A stretch of 64,000 nt of DNA from JBCDKH01 sp964388485 (GTDB lineage: Bacteria > Planctomycetota > Phycisphaerae > Tepidisphaerales > Tepidisphaeraceae), in contig CAYMAS010000005.1 of assembly GCA_964388485.1 (NCBI GenBank), positions 1-64,000 on the forward strand, in the 5' to 3' direction. Position 1 is the stretch's first letter, and every line of letters starts with the position of its first letter. Below, piece after piece: positions 41,163-49,523 of this stretch. Below the pieces are notes generated by a model. The model ran no database searches and was not told the DNA's origin. It saw nothing but the letters and a program-made list of their open reading frames with translations. A program made the position numbers and the translations under genes.

Positions 41163-44100
41163 ATGAACATCGTTTGCTTCGGACAAAGCGACTGGGGCGG
41201 CACGTGGGTGACCAAGCAGCAGTTGCTGTCGCGCCTCGTCAGTCGCGGCCATCGCGTGTTGTTCGTCAATCCGATTGCTCCGCCGTCGCCGCACGCTCCA
41301 TCGAAGCCGTTCGTCGAAGAAGTCAGGCCGGGCTTGCACGTTCTGACCCTTCCGCCGCGCAGAACCGCAGCCGGGCGGATCGCGCAACGTCTCTACGGGC
41401 CTCTGACAAAGCGGCGCGTTCGTCAGGCGGCCGAGCGACTCGGTCTTTGGGCACCGGTTGTGCTCTGCCTCTGGCCCGACTCCAGGTGGCTCGTCGAGAG
41501 CATCGACCGGTCGGCCCTGATCTACTTCGCCGAAGACGACAACAGTGCCTTCGGCGGCATGGGAGACGGCTTTGCCCGACGCCAACAGGAAGAAGAGCGA
41601 CGGCTTGTTGAGGAGGCCGACGTCGTCCTTGCGGTTTCGAAGACCCTGCTCGAGAAGTACCAAGCAATTCGCGCTGACCAGGGTCGGTGCTACCTGCAGG
41701 AAAACGGGGTGGCGTTGGGGGATTTTTCTGTGGCGTCCATGTCGCACGTCCCGCGGAACGTCGTCTTCGAGCGGATCGAGCGGGAGATGCCACACCTCGC
41801 TGGCACCGTCGGGTTCGCCGGACAGATCGACGAGCGGATGGATCAGAACCTCGTGTGCGAACTCGCCGAGCGTCGTCGCGACGTGGCGGTCGTTCTTGCC
41901 GGGCCTGTGAAGCAGGGCGTCGACGTTTCGAAGATGCTCGCGCAGCCCAACATCTACACCACCGGCCGACTTTGTTACGACGAGTTGGGCGGTGTCTACG
42001 GGCACCTCGACGTTGGCCTCGTGCCGTACGTCTTGAGCCCGTTGACGCGATCCTGTAACCCGCTGAAGGCTTACGAATACCTTGCGGCGGATCTGCCGAC
42101 GGTGGCGACCTATCTGCCGGGACTCAACTCCGTAGGCGACGCGGCGGCGGTGTGCGAGACGAACGCCGACTTCCTGGATGCCGTCGACTTTGCACTAGAG
42201 CATCCGTCGGCCAAGCGGGAGGAACGGTCTGCCGTCGCCCGCAGCGCAAGCTGGCAACGCCGGACAGATCAACTCGAAGCTCGGCTGCAGGAGGCCGAGC
42301 ATGTCGCCCGTGCCCGCCGTATCGAACGCAACTGCCCTGAGCCTCGGATTGACCGCCCCGGCCGGCAGGCGGTGCAGATCGAACCCCGACTCGACGGCAA
42401 GGATCGCAGCGTCCGCACCCTCGGCGGCAATTACGAAGCCGCACAGTTCAGCGGTCAACAGCTGCTCGTTTATCGCTCTACCCGCGTCCTGGGCCGGCTC
42501 TACTACCTCGCCCGCCGCGGCACCCGGTTGCTCAAGGGCGACACGCGACGTGTCGCTCGCATCCTCGTGGTCCGCAACGGCCAGCTCGGCGACACGGTCG
42601 TCTTCGGGCCGACGCTGCGCGTGCTGCGACGCCAGTACCCGGACGCGAAGATCATCGTCGCCATCGCCCGGGGCAACGGCATGCGGACGCTGCTCGAAGG
42701 CATGCCGGAGGTCGACGGCGTCATCGAGCTGGGCTTCTTCAACGACGGGAGAAAAGCCCGCTGGAAGGGCGCTCTTCGGCTGATGCTTCGCGGCTTCGAC
42801 CTCGTCGTGGGCGGCGTCTGGTACTTCAACATGATCGAAGGCGTCTTCAGCGGCGCACCGCTCCGCCTGGGCCTGTACGACGGCCACCCGCTCCAGGCCT
42901 ACGCCGACCGCGTCGTGCCGCTCGACCCGACGATGAGCGAGGCCGACAACAACACGCGGCTGGTCGAGACGGTCGCCGGTCCCGCGTCCGACGACGAACG
43001 GACGCCGCGACTCGCACTCGACGAGCCGGCCGTCGCCAAGGCCGCCGATGGCTTCATCGACGCCATCGGCCTGAGCGACTTCGACGGCCCGATCGTCGCG
43101 ATGCACCCTGGCAGCAAAAGGCCGAGTCGACGATGGCCGGCTCGTGAGTTTGCCCGGCTGGCGGAGCGGCTGCTTCGCGAGCGGCCGAACCTGCGCGTCG
43201 TCTTCACGGGTGCCGGTGCGGACGAGAAGGACCTGCTCGCGGGCATCATCGAAAGCCTGCCGGACGACGTTCGCAGTCGCGGCATCAACGCCTTCCAAGC
43301 CGGCAGCCTGCTCGGGCTGATCGGCTTCTACGACCGCATCGACTGCCTCGTCTCGAACGACACGGGCGTCATGCACGTCGCCCGCGCCCGCGGCGTCCCG
43401 CTGGTAGCGGTGATCGGGCCGGAGAACGATCGCCGTTGGGGTCCGTACCCGCTGGGCCGAAGTTCCGCGACGGTCGTGCGGCAGGAGGTGCCCGGGACGC
43501 CGCACAACTTGCACGAGGACGAGTGGAATTTGTCGCTTTCGAGCATCTCCGCCGAGCGGGTGCTGCCGCACGTGCAGCGGACGCTGGACGAAACAACCTC
43601 GCCGACCACGACGGTGACCCGCGACGTCGAGCGGCACGGTTTCGAGCAGTTGGCGGCGCTGGGCCTGAAGTTGCCGCGGTTGGCGTGGATTCTACCGGAG
43701 CGGCCGTCGCTGCTTGGGCTGACAACGGCTACAGCGGGCGACCTCTCTAAGGCGATCATGACGGCGGTGCAGCAGCGGTATCCGCAGTTGGACGTGGTCG
43801 TGGTCATCGGTTCCGACACGCCGATGCCGGACATGCCGACTTCAGTGAAGGTGATTCGCGGCGAAGCGGCCGTCGGCTCGTCGAATGCGACGGATGCGAC
43901 ATGGTCGAAGATCCTCTCGGCAACGCGGGCGGAGGCGTTGACGGTGGTCTCGCCCGCGGATCGACTCGAGCCGGAGCACGCGAGTCATTTGGCGTCGGCG
44001 TACCTGCGTGGGCCGATCCGTCGCGTTGTTTCGGTCGACGGCCCGGTGCGGGAGTCGGATGCGGTGGCAGCCTGGAGCGGTTCGCGAGGCGAGGCGTTGT

Positions 44101-44216
44101 CGCAGCGGCTGCTCTTTTCGCGGGAGATGCTGATCGACCTGCTGGCCCATCCGCTACCGCTGCCACCGGAGGTGCCGGTGGAGGAAGCACCCGCTTTTGT
44201 CACCCGAGCGGCGTGA
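41163..44216 (+). CDS. Three-domain glycosyltransferase (GT4-like, GT9-like, GT2-like remnant)
   Basis: A 1017-residue protein. Residues 1-400 form a GT-B fold (MNIVCFGQSDWGGTWVTKQQLLSRLVSRGHRVLFVNP; NPLKAYEYLAADLPTVAT near 300-316). Residues 462-809 are a heptosyltransferase-type GT9 domain (ILVVRNGQLGDTVVFGPTLRVLR; PIVAMHPGSKRPSRRWPAREFARLAERL; CLVSNDTGVMHVARARGVPLVAVIGP). Residues 812-1017 look like a degenerate GT2 or nucleotidyltransferase fold (TVVSPADRLEPEHASHLASAYL). It heads the Wzm/Wzt/GT2 cluster, so it probably extends the exported polysaccharide. Its acceptor is unknown. Confidence 0.8.
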   Translation: MNIVCFGQSDWGGTWVTKQQLLSRLVSRGHRVLFVNPIAPPSPHAPSKPFVEEVRPGLHVLTLPPRRTAAGRIAQRLYGPLTKRRVRQAAERLGLWAPVVLCLWPDSRWLVESIDRSALIYFAEDDNSAFGGMGDGFARRQQEEERRLVEEADVVLAVSKTLLEKYQAIRADQGRCYLQENGVALGDFSVASMSHVPRNVVFERIEREMPHLAGTVGFAGQIDERMDQNLVCELAERRRDVAVVLAGPVKQGVDVSKMLAQPNIYTTGRLCYDELGGVYGHLDVGLVPYVLSPLTRSCNPLKAYEYLAADLPTVATYLPGLNSVGDAAAVCETNADFLDAVDFALEHPSAKREERSAVARSASWQRRTDQLEARLQEAEHVARARRIERNCPEPRIDRPGRQAVQIEPRLDGKDRSVRTLGGNYEAAQFSGQQLLVYRSTRVLGRLYYLARRGTRLLKGDTRRVARILVVRNGQLGDTVVFGPTLRVLRRQYPDAKIIVAIARGNGMRTLLEGMPEVDGVIELGFFNDGRKARWKGALRLMLRGFDLVVGGVWYFNMIEGVFSGAPLRLGLYDGHPLQAYADRVVPLDPTMSEADNNTRLVETVAGPASDDERTPRLALDEPAVAKAADGFIDAIGLSDFDGPIVAMHPGSKRPSRRWPAREFARLAERLLRERPNLRVVFTGAGADEKDLLAGIIESLPDDVRSRGINAFQAGSLLGLIGFYDRIDCLVSNDTGVMHVARARGVPLVAVIGPENDRRWGPYPLGRSSATVVRQEVPGTPHNLHEDEWNLSLSSISAERVLPHVQRTLDETTSPTTTVTRDVERHGFEQLAALGLKLPRLAWILPERPSLLGLTTATAGDLSKAIMTAVQQRYPQLDVVVVIGSDTPMPDMPTSVKVIRGEAAVGSSNATDATWSKILSATRAEALTVVSPADRLEPEHASHLASAYLRGPIRRVVSVDGPVRESDAVAAWSGSRGEALSQRLLFSREMLIDLLAHPLPLPPEVPVEEAPAFVTRAA

Positions 44217-44320
44217 GCAAACCCTAGCCGATGGATTCGTAAGTCTTCTGGTAGCCACCGCACCGGCAGCCGCGGCGTGATCCCGATAAGCTGCTGGAGG
44301 CCTCAAGTCGTTGATCGATC

Positions 44321-45244
44321 TTGCCGACGCAGCTTTGCCCGCCGATTCCCTTGACCGCCGCCCTCGACCAGCCACGCCACGCGGAACAGCGTCACGTTCG
44401 GCTGACGCCGTCGAGCCGCTGGGCGTTGCCGCGGCTGGGCGAGCTTTGGCATTATCGCGAGCTCCTCGTCACGCTCGCCCGACGCGACCTCAAGCTGCGG
44501 TACAAGCAGACGGCCTTGGGCATGGTCTGGGTCGTCTTCCCGCCGCTCTTCGCCGCGGCAATCTTCACCTACATCCGCGGCTTCTTCGGCCTGCCGGCGG
44601 TCGATCAGGCGCCGGAAATTCTCTTTGTCCTGACCGGCTTCGTCGTCTTCACGCTCTTCCGCGAGATTTTCGACCGCTCCAGCGCGAGTCTGCTGGCCAA
44701 CCAGCACCTCGTCGGCAAGATCTACTTCCCGCGTACGCTCCTGCCGCTGGCAACGACGCTGAGCGTCCTGTTCGACCACGCGATTCTCCTGCTGACAATC
44801 GCCGGCGCGTGGATCGTCTGCGGCGTCGTCTACGGCTCGGATCAGCCAGATGTCATCGTCCCGACGCCTGGCATGTCGCTGCTGTGGTGGCCGGTCATGA
44901 CGCTCGTGGCCGTCCTCATGGCCGTCGGCAGCGGCATGATAATCGCGGCGTTATCGAGTCACTACCGCGACTTCAAGCACGTCGTGCCGGTCGTCCTGCA
45001 ACTGCTCGTCTTCGCCTCGCCGGTCTTTTGGGACCTGCGACTTGCGTTCGAGCGGGACAATGGCTGGCTGATTCTGCTCAATCCGCTCAGCGGCCTCATT
45101 GCCGGGTACCGCTGGTCAATTCTCGGCATCGGGACCATGCACTGGCCCGCCTTCGCCTATTCGGCGGGCTATGCGATCCTCGTCTTCCTCGGCGGACTCT
45201 TCGCGTTTCGGCGTGTCGAAGGAAGGTTGGCCGATGTCATCTGA
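44321..45244 (+). CDS. ABC polysaccharide exporter permease (Wzm-like)
   Basis: A 307-residue ABC-2 permease. ELLVTLARRDLKLRYKQTALGMVWVVFPPLF near residues 46-76 is the amphipathic interface and first helix of Wzm/TagG proteins; IYFPRTLLPLATTLSVL and LLNPLSGLIAGYRW further on match the family. It has about six membrane helices. It exports undecaprenyl-linked glycan together with the ATPase encoded immediately downstream, whose start overlaps by 11 bp. The start is probably TTG at 44321 or 44351; no ATG fits. Confidence 0.88.
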   Translation: MPTQLCPPIPLTAALDQPRHAEQRHVRLTPSSRWALPRLGELWHYRELLVTLARRDLKLRYKQTALGMVWVVFPPLFAAAIFTYIRGFFGLPAVDQAPEILFVLTGFVVFTLFREIFDRSSASLLANQHLVGKIYFPRTLLPLATTLSVLFDHAILLLTIAGAWIVCGVVYGSDQPDVIVPTPGMSLLWWPVMTLVAVLMAVGSGMIIAALSSHYRDFKHVVPVVLQLLVFASPVFWDLRLAFERDNGWLILLNPLSGLIAGYRWSILGIGTMHWPAFAYSAGYAILVFLGGLFAFRRVEGRLADVI

Positions 45245-46484
45245 TCTGGCCGTGCGATGCCAAGGCGTCGGCAAGGAGTACCGTATCGGTCGGACGACGG
45301 ACGAGTCGCTCCGCGGGTTCGTCACGCGTCGGCTGCGCGACCCGCTCGGGTGGCGAAGCCGTCGCGAGACCTTCTGGGCGATCCGCGACATCGACTTCGA
45401 GGTCAAGCGTGGCGAAGTCGTCGGCCTCATCGGTCGCAACGGCGCCGGCAAGAGCACGATGCTCAAGCTGCTGAGCCGCATCACCGAGCCGACGCGTGGC
45501 ACGATCGACCTGTGGGGCCGCGTCGGGTCGCTGCTGGAGGTCGGCACGGGCTTTCACCCGGAACTGACGGGGCGGGAGAACATCTTCCTCAACGGCTCGA
45601 TCCTCGGCATGAGTCGCAGCGACATCAAGGGCAGGTTCGACGAGATCGTCGACTTCAGCGGCGTCGAGCGGTTTCTCGACACGCCCGTCAAGCGATACTC
45701 CAGCGGCATGTTCGTCCGCCTTGCCTTCAGCGTGGCGGCGCATTTGGAGCCGGAGGTGCTGGTGGTCGACGAGGTGCTGGCGGTGGGCGACGTGTTGTTC
45801 CAGAAGAAGTGCCTCGGCAAGATGAAGGATGCCGCCGGCGGGGGCCGGACGGTGCTCTTCGTCAGCCACCAGATCGCGGCGGTGCGGTCGCTGTGCAGCC
45901 GAGGGATTCTGCTCGAAGACGGACAGGTGGCGATGGACGGGCCGGTGGACGACGTGGCCCGCGCCTACGCCAAGTCGCACAGCACGGACGTGGCAGAAGC
46001 TGTCGTAACGCCCGCCGCACCTCCCACCGTCGGCGGACCCGTGGCGACCCAACTGCGACTGCTCGCCGACGACGCAACAACGACGGACGTCGAGGCGGGG
46101 CAGGACGTGTCGATCGAGGTCGACTTCAAGAGTAACCGGTCGATCCGCCCGTCGCTCGGCATCGTGGTCGCCACGGCAGAGGGGCAGACGGTGTTGCACA
46201 GCTCAAGCCGCTATGCACCGAATGAAGCTCTCACCCAGCCGCGGACGTGCGGAACGATCCGCTACGACCTGGGCCGCCTGCCGCTCACCGGCGGCGACTA
46301 CATCCTCTCGATCTACCTCGGGGACGAGGAGCACGACACGCACCGAATGACGGATGTCATGCGGTTCTCGCTCGTTGAGAAGGACCTGCACGGGGCCGGC
46401 AAGCCGTACCCGCGGGACGAGTCGCTGCTTTGGTGGCCGTTCGAGGCGACGGTGACCGAAGGTGCTAGCAGGAGCCTGTCTTGA
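45234..46484 (+). CDS. ABC polysaccharide exporter ATPase (Wzt-like) with C-terminal carbohydrate-binding domain
   Basis: A 416-residue ATPase. Walker A GRNGAGKST near residues 66-74, the signature region YSSGMFVRLAFSVAAHLEPEVLVVDEVLAVGD near 155-186 (LVVDEVLAVGD as Walker B), and SHQ of the H-loop. Residues 270-416 form a beta-rich domain with VSIEVDFKSNRSIRPSLGIVV and LPLTGGDYILSIYLGD, the Wzt C-terminal glycan-recognition domain. It thus selects the finished polymer for export. It overlaps the permease gene by 11 bp and ends 4 bp into the GT2 gene. Confidence 0.92.
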   Translation: MSSDLAVRCQGVGKEYRIGRTTDESLRGFVTRRLRDPLGWRSRRETFWAIRDIDFEVKRGEVVGLIGRNGAGKSTMLKLLSRITEPTRGTIDLWGRVGSLLEVGTGFHPELTGRENIFLNGSILGMSRSDIKGRFDEIVDFSGVERFLDTPVKRYSSGMFVRLAFSVAAHLEPEVLVVDEVLAVGDVLFQKKCLGKMKDAAGGGRTVLFVSHQIAAVRSLCSRGILLEDGQVAMDGPVDDVARAYAKSHSTDVAEAVVTPAAPPTVGGPVATQLRLLADDATTTDVEAGQDVSIEVDFKSNRSIRPSLGIVVATAEGQTVLHSSSRYAPNEALTQPRTCGTIRYDLGRLPLTGGDYILSIYLGDEEHDTHRMTDVMRFSLVEKDLHGAGKPYPRDESLLWWPFEATVTEGASRSLS

Positions 46485-47419
46485 ATTCGCCCGTCGTCAG
46501 CGTCGTCATTCCTGCCTACGGGCACGCGACCCTTATCGGGCGAACGATCCGGTCGGTCCTCGGCCAGGTCGATCCTCCGGAGCTGGAGATCGTCGTGGTC
46601 GACGACGGGTCGCCCGATGACACGGCCGAGGCGGTGAAGCCGTTCGCCGATCGGATCGTCTACCACCGACAAGCCAACGCCGGTCAGGCGGCGGCGAGGA
46701 ACAAGGGCATCGAGCTAGCCCGTGGCGAGTTCGTGCAACTGCTCGATGACGACGACCTGCTCGCTTCTGGCAAGATCCGCCGCCACGTCGACCTGCTCCG
46801 CGAGCAGCCGGAGGCGGTGCTGGTTTATGGCGAAGACGACCACATCGGCCCGGACGACAGGTCGATCGAGATGGTTCCGCGGCCCAACTACCCGCGGCCC
46901 AGCGGCGACTGCCATCGCGATTTCCTCGTCGGCTGCTTCATCGCCACACCCGGCCAGACCCTCATTCGTCGCTCTGCCCTCAACGCGGTCGGCCCGTTCG
47001 ACACGACCATTTGGGGCAGCGATGACTGGGAGCTTTACATCCGCCTCTCGAAGCTCGGGCCGTTCATCCACGACCCGCTTGTCTCGCTCCACTACCGCGT
47101 TCACCCCGGCAATTCCAGCGGCAACGTGTTGCGGCACGTCAAGGCTCACCAGCTCGCTTTCGCCAAGCATCCGGTCGACGATCCCGAGCTCGTGCAGCGT
47201 CGGCGGCAGTCGGCGATCGACTACTTTCTGCCGAATCTCATGCGGCTGAGCCACCGGGCACGCCTCGACGGCGACTTGGCAACGAGTCTCGACGCTCAGA
47301 CCATGGCAGCACGACTGCAGCCGTCGATCCGCTGGAGACGCGAGTGGTGGCAGCCTTATCTGCTCAACCGACTCGGCCGGGCCCCTCGCCAGGTTCGCGA
47401 AGACCCACAGGCCGATTGA
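46481..47419 (+). CDS. GT2-family glycosyltransferase
   Basis: A 312-residue enzyme. VSVVIPAYGHATLIGRTIRSVLGQ near residues 5-28 is the nucleotide-binding start, VVDDGSPDDT near 39-48, NAGQAAARNKGIELARGEFVQLLDDDDLL near 65-93 with the DxD motif, and WGSDDWELYIRLSKLG near 173-188. The TTG start overlaps the TGA of the ATPase gene (TTGA). It probably adds sugars to the glycan exported by Wzm/Wzt. The acceptor is not deducible. Confidence 0.9.
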   Translation: MNSPVVSVVIPAYGHATLIGRTIRSVLGQVDPPELEIVVVDDGSPDDTAEAVKPFADRIVYHRQANAGQAAARNKGIELARGEFVQLLDDDDLLASGKIRRHVDLLREQPEAVLVYGEDDHIGPDDRSIEMVPRPNYPRPSGDCHRDFLVGCFIATPGQTLIRRSALNAVGPFDTTIWGSDDWELYIRLSKLGPFIHDPLVSLHYRVHPGNSSGNVLRHVKAHQLAFAKHPVDDPELVQRRRQSAIDYFLPNLMRLSHRARLDGDLATSLDAQTMAARLQPSIRWRREWWQPYLLNRLGRAPRQVREDPQAD

Positions 47420-47969
47420 GCAATTCGCTGGCGACGAGGGCGGAGACGAAACTGTCGCGATTCTTGAAGATCTTGCGGACGCTATCGGCCGTTTCGGAGC
47501 CTGACCTGCGACGTCTGCCGCCGATCTCGCCGCCGAGTCCCTCGCCGATGCCTTCGCCGACGATGCTCCCTTCGGTGATGACGGTTGGCGTTCGAGCCGG
47601 CTGGGATTGACCGACTCGCTGCGTCTGGCGGACCGGCTGCGTCTGACGGACCGTCTGTGGCACTCGAGCGGGAAGCGGCTTCGGCAGATCACCGAGGACT
47701 TCCGGCGGCAGACCTTGCTGGGCGAGCATCTCTTCCATCCGACGCCGACGCTCCGCCGGGCTCGGCTTCTCCGACCTAGCCCGTCGCTGCTCCTGGCGGC
47801 GGCGAATCTTCTCGTCCAGATCCGTCGGCCCGCCGGTGCCCCGCGTCTTCTGCTTTTGCTTCGCGTCGTTGATTTGTCCGAAGATCCAACCCACGATGCC
47901 GATGATGATCACCAGCGCCGTAAAAATCCGGCCGATGTCGACATCGGCGAGCGGGAGAGACTGGAGCAT
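47364..47969 (-). CDS. Single-pass membrane protein, low-complexity
   Basis: A 201-residue protein starting MLQSLPLADVDIG. One membrane helix lies at about residues 12-32 (FTALVIIIGIVGWIFGQI). The rest is Arg/Gln-rich, with a stretch of QTQPVRQTQRVGQSQPART (three related units) and a Gly-rich segment. It follows the FloA gene on the minus strand by 15 bp and is likely in that operon. A TTG at 47981 is the other possible start. Its 3' end overlaps the GT2 gene by 56 bp on the opposite strand. Confidence 0.6.
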   Translation of the reverse strand: MLQSLPLADVDIGRIFTALVIIIGIVGWIFGQINDAKQKQKTRGTGGPTDLDEKIRRRQEQRRARSEKPSPAERRRRMEEMLAQQGLPPEVLGDLPKPLPARVPQTVRQTQPVRQTQRVGQSQPARTPTVITEGSIVGEGIGEGLGGEIGGRRRRSGSETADSVRKIFKNRDSFVSALVASELLNRPVGLREPGEGPGRVG

Positions 47970-47984
47970 GGAGTGCGTCAAGCT

Positions 47985-49022
47985 CTAGTTCCGCGGGTTG
48001 TCATCACGATCGGCGACCGACTTGCGCATTTCGGTATCGGCCTGGACGTTCTGCATCTTGTAGTAGTCCATGATCCCCAGGTTGCCGCTGCGGAAGGCCT
48101 CGGCCATCGCCCGCGGCACCTCCGCCTCGGCGAGGACCACCAGAGCCCGGTTCTTGGCGACCTCGGCAATGTTCTCCTGCTCCTGCGCGACGGCCATCGC
48201 ACGCCGCTGCTCGGCCTGCGCCTGGGCGACCTTCTTGTCCGCCTCGGCCTGCTCGGTCTGGAGCGTCGCGCCGATGTTCGTGCCGACCGACACGTCGGCG
48301 ATGTCGATCGACAGGATCTCGAAGGCGGTGTTCGCGTCGAGGCCCTTGCTCAAGACGCTCTTGGAGATGACATCCGGGTTCTTGAGCACCGCCCGGTGGT
48401 CATCGGCCGAGCCGATGGAGGAGACGATGCCCTCGCCGACGCGGGCGACGATGGTCTCTTCCGTCGCACCACCGACGAGGCGGCGAATGTTCGTTCGCAC
48501 CGTGACGCGAGCCTTGACCTTGAGCTGAATGCCGTCGGCGGCGACGGCGTCGAGGGTTTGCGTGCCCATTTCCCGGCTCGGCACGTCGATGACCTTCGGG
48601 TCGACGCTCGTCTGGATGGCGGCGAGCACGTCGCGGCCGGCGAGGTCGATGGCGGTCGCGGTGTCCCACGGCAGCTCGATGTTCGCCTTGTCGGCGGCGA
48701 TCATGGAGTGGATGACGCGAAGCAAGTCGCCACCGGCGAGGATGTGCGTCTCCATCTGGCTCTGCGAAATCTCAAGGCCAGCCCGTGTCGCCTGAATGCG
48801 GGCGTTGACGATCGTTGCCGGGTTGATCTTCCGAAGCTGGACGCCGATCAGGTCGAAGATGCCGACGCGGACGTTGGAGAAGAACGCGCGGATCCACAAG
48901 CCGATGAACTGGCTGACGATGGCCAGGAAGATCAGCAGGCCGAGGGCGACGACGGCGACGACCGCCCAGATGACGTAGGTGCCGATTTCGGCCAGTGGAA
49001 GCAAGGGCATTGAAGGGAGCAT
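47985..49022 (-). CDS. floA: Flotillin-like protein FloA
   Basis: A 345-residue protein of the FloA (UPF0365/YqfA) type. A membrane hairpin occupies residues 10-40, followed by an SPFH-like domain (KINPATIVNARIQATRAGLEISQSQMETHILAGGDL) and a coiled-coil rich in Ala, Glu and Gln (TLQTEQAEADKKVAQAQAEQRRAMAVAQEQENIAEV). It forms membrane microdomains. It lies directly after two NfeD-family genes on the same strand, the arrangement typical of the floA-nfeD operon in many bacteria. Start at ATG 49022 or 49010. Confidence 0.95.
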   Translation of the reverse strand: MLPSMPLLPLAEIGTYVIWAVVAVVALGLLIFLAIVSQFIGLWIRAFFSNVRVGIFDLIGVQLRKINPATIVNARIQATRAGLEISQSQMETHILAGGDLLRVIHSMIAADKANIELPWDTATAIDLAGRDVLAAIQTSVDPKVIDVPSREMGTQTLDAVAADGIQLKVKARVTVRTNIRRLVGGATEETIVARVGEGIVSSIGSADDHRAVLKNPDVISKSVLSKGLDANTAFEILSIDIADVSVGTNIGATLQTEQAEADKKVAQAQAEQRRAMAVAQEQENIAEVAKNRALVVLAEAEVPRAMAEAFRSGNLGIMDYYKMQNVQADTEMRKSVADRDDNPRN

Positions 49023-49031
49023 AGAGATGGA

Positions 49032-49523
49032 TCAGACAACAGGATCAATCGGCCGAACGGTGGCGACACCGTCGTTGAAGTGGATGACGCGGATCGGATG
49101 ATCCGGCGGAAGATCACCGAGCTCGCTCTTGGCTTGAATGACGGTGCCGACGCCGCTGATCTCGAATTCGGCTTCGCCCATCGGACGCAGGGCCGACAGC
49201 GTTCGGCCGGTCGAGCCGACACGGACGACGTCTTTGGGCAGCCGGCCTAGAGCGTCTTCATCGCGAAGAAGGAGTTTCTTGCCGACGGGCGTCTTTCGCC
49301 ACGCTTTAATCATGCCGCTGACAACGAAGGGCGAAGCGACCGTGACGCCGAACAGCGTGGCCAGGCCGAGCCAGCGGTTGATGGTGAAGCAGACGAAGAC
49401 GGCGGTCAACAGCATGCCAACGCCAACGACGCTCATGATCCCGCCACTCGGGATGAACAGGTCGCCGAACAGCAGCACGACTGCCCCGACGACGAGCAGG
49501 GCGATGAGCAGCAGCGGGTCCAT
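49032..49523 (-). CDS. NfeD-family membrane protein (short form)
   Basis: A 163-residue protein with three to four membrane helices (about residues 5-22, 28-48, 52-72) and a C-terminal OB domain: VGSTGRTLSALRPMGEAEFEISGVGTVIQAKSELGDLP near residues 102-139. This is the short NfeD1a-like form. Its ATG overlaps the TGA of the longer nfeD gene by 1 bp, so translation is likely coupled. It sits between nfeD and floA. Confidence 0.88.
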   Translation of the reverse strand: MDPLLLIALLVVGAVVLLFGDLFIPSGGIMSVVGVGMLLTAVFVCFTINRWLGLATLFGVTVASPFVVSGMIKAWRKTPVGKKLLLRDEDALGRLPKDVVRVGSTGRTLSALRPMGEAEFEISGVGTVIQAKSELGDLPPDHPIRVIHFNDGVATVRPIDPVV

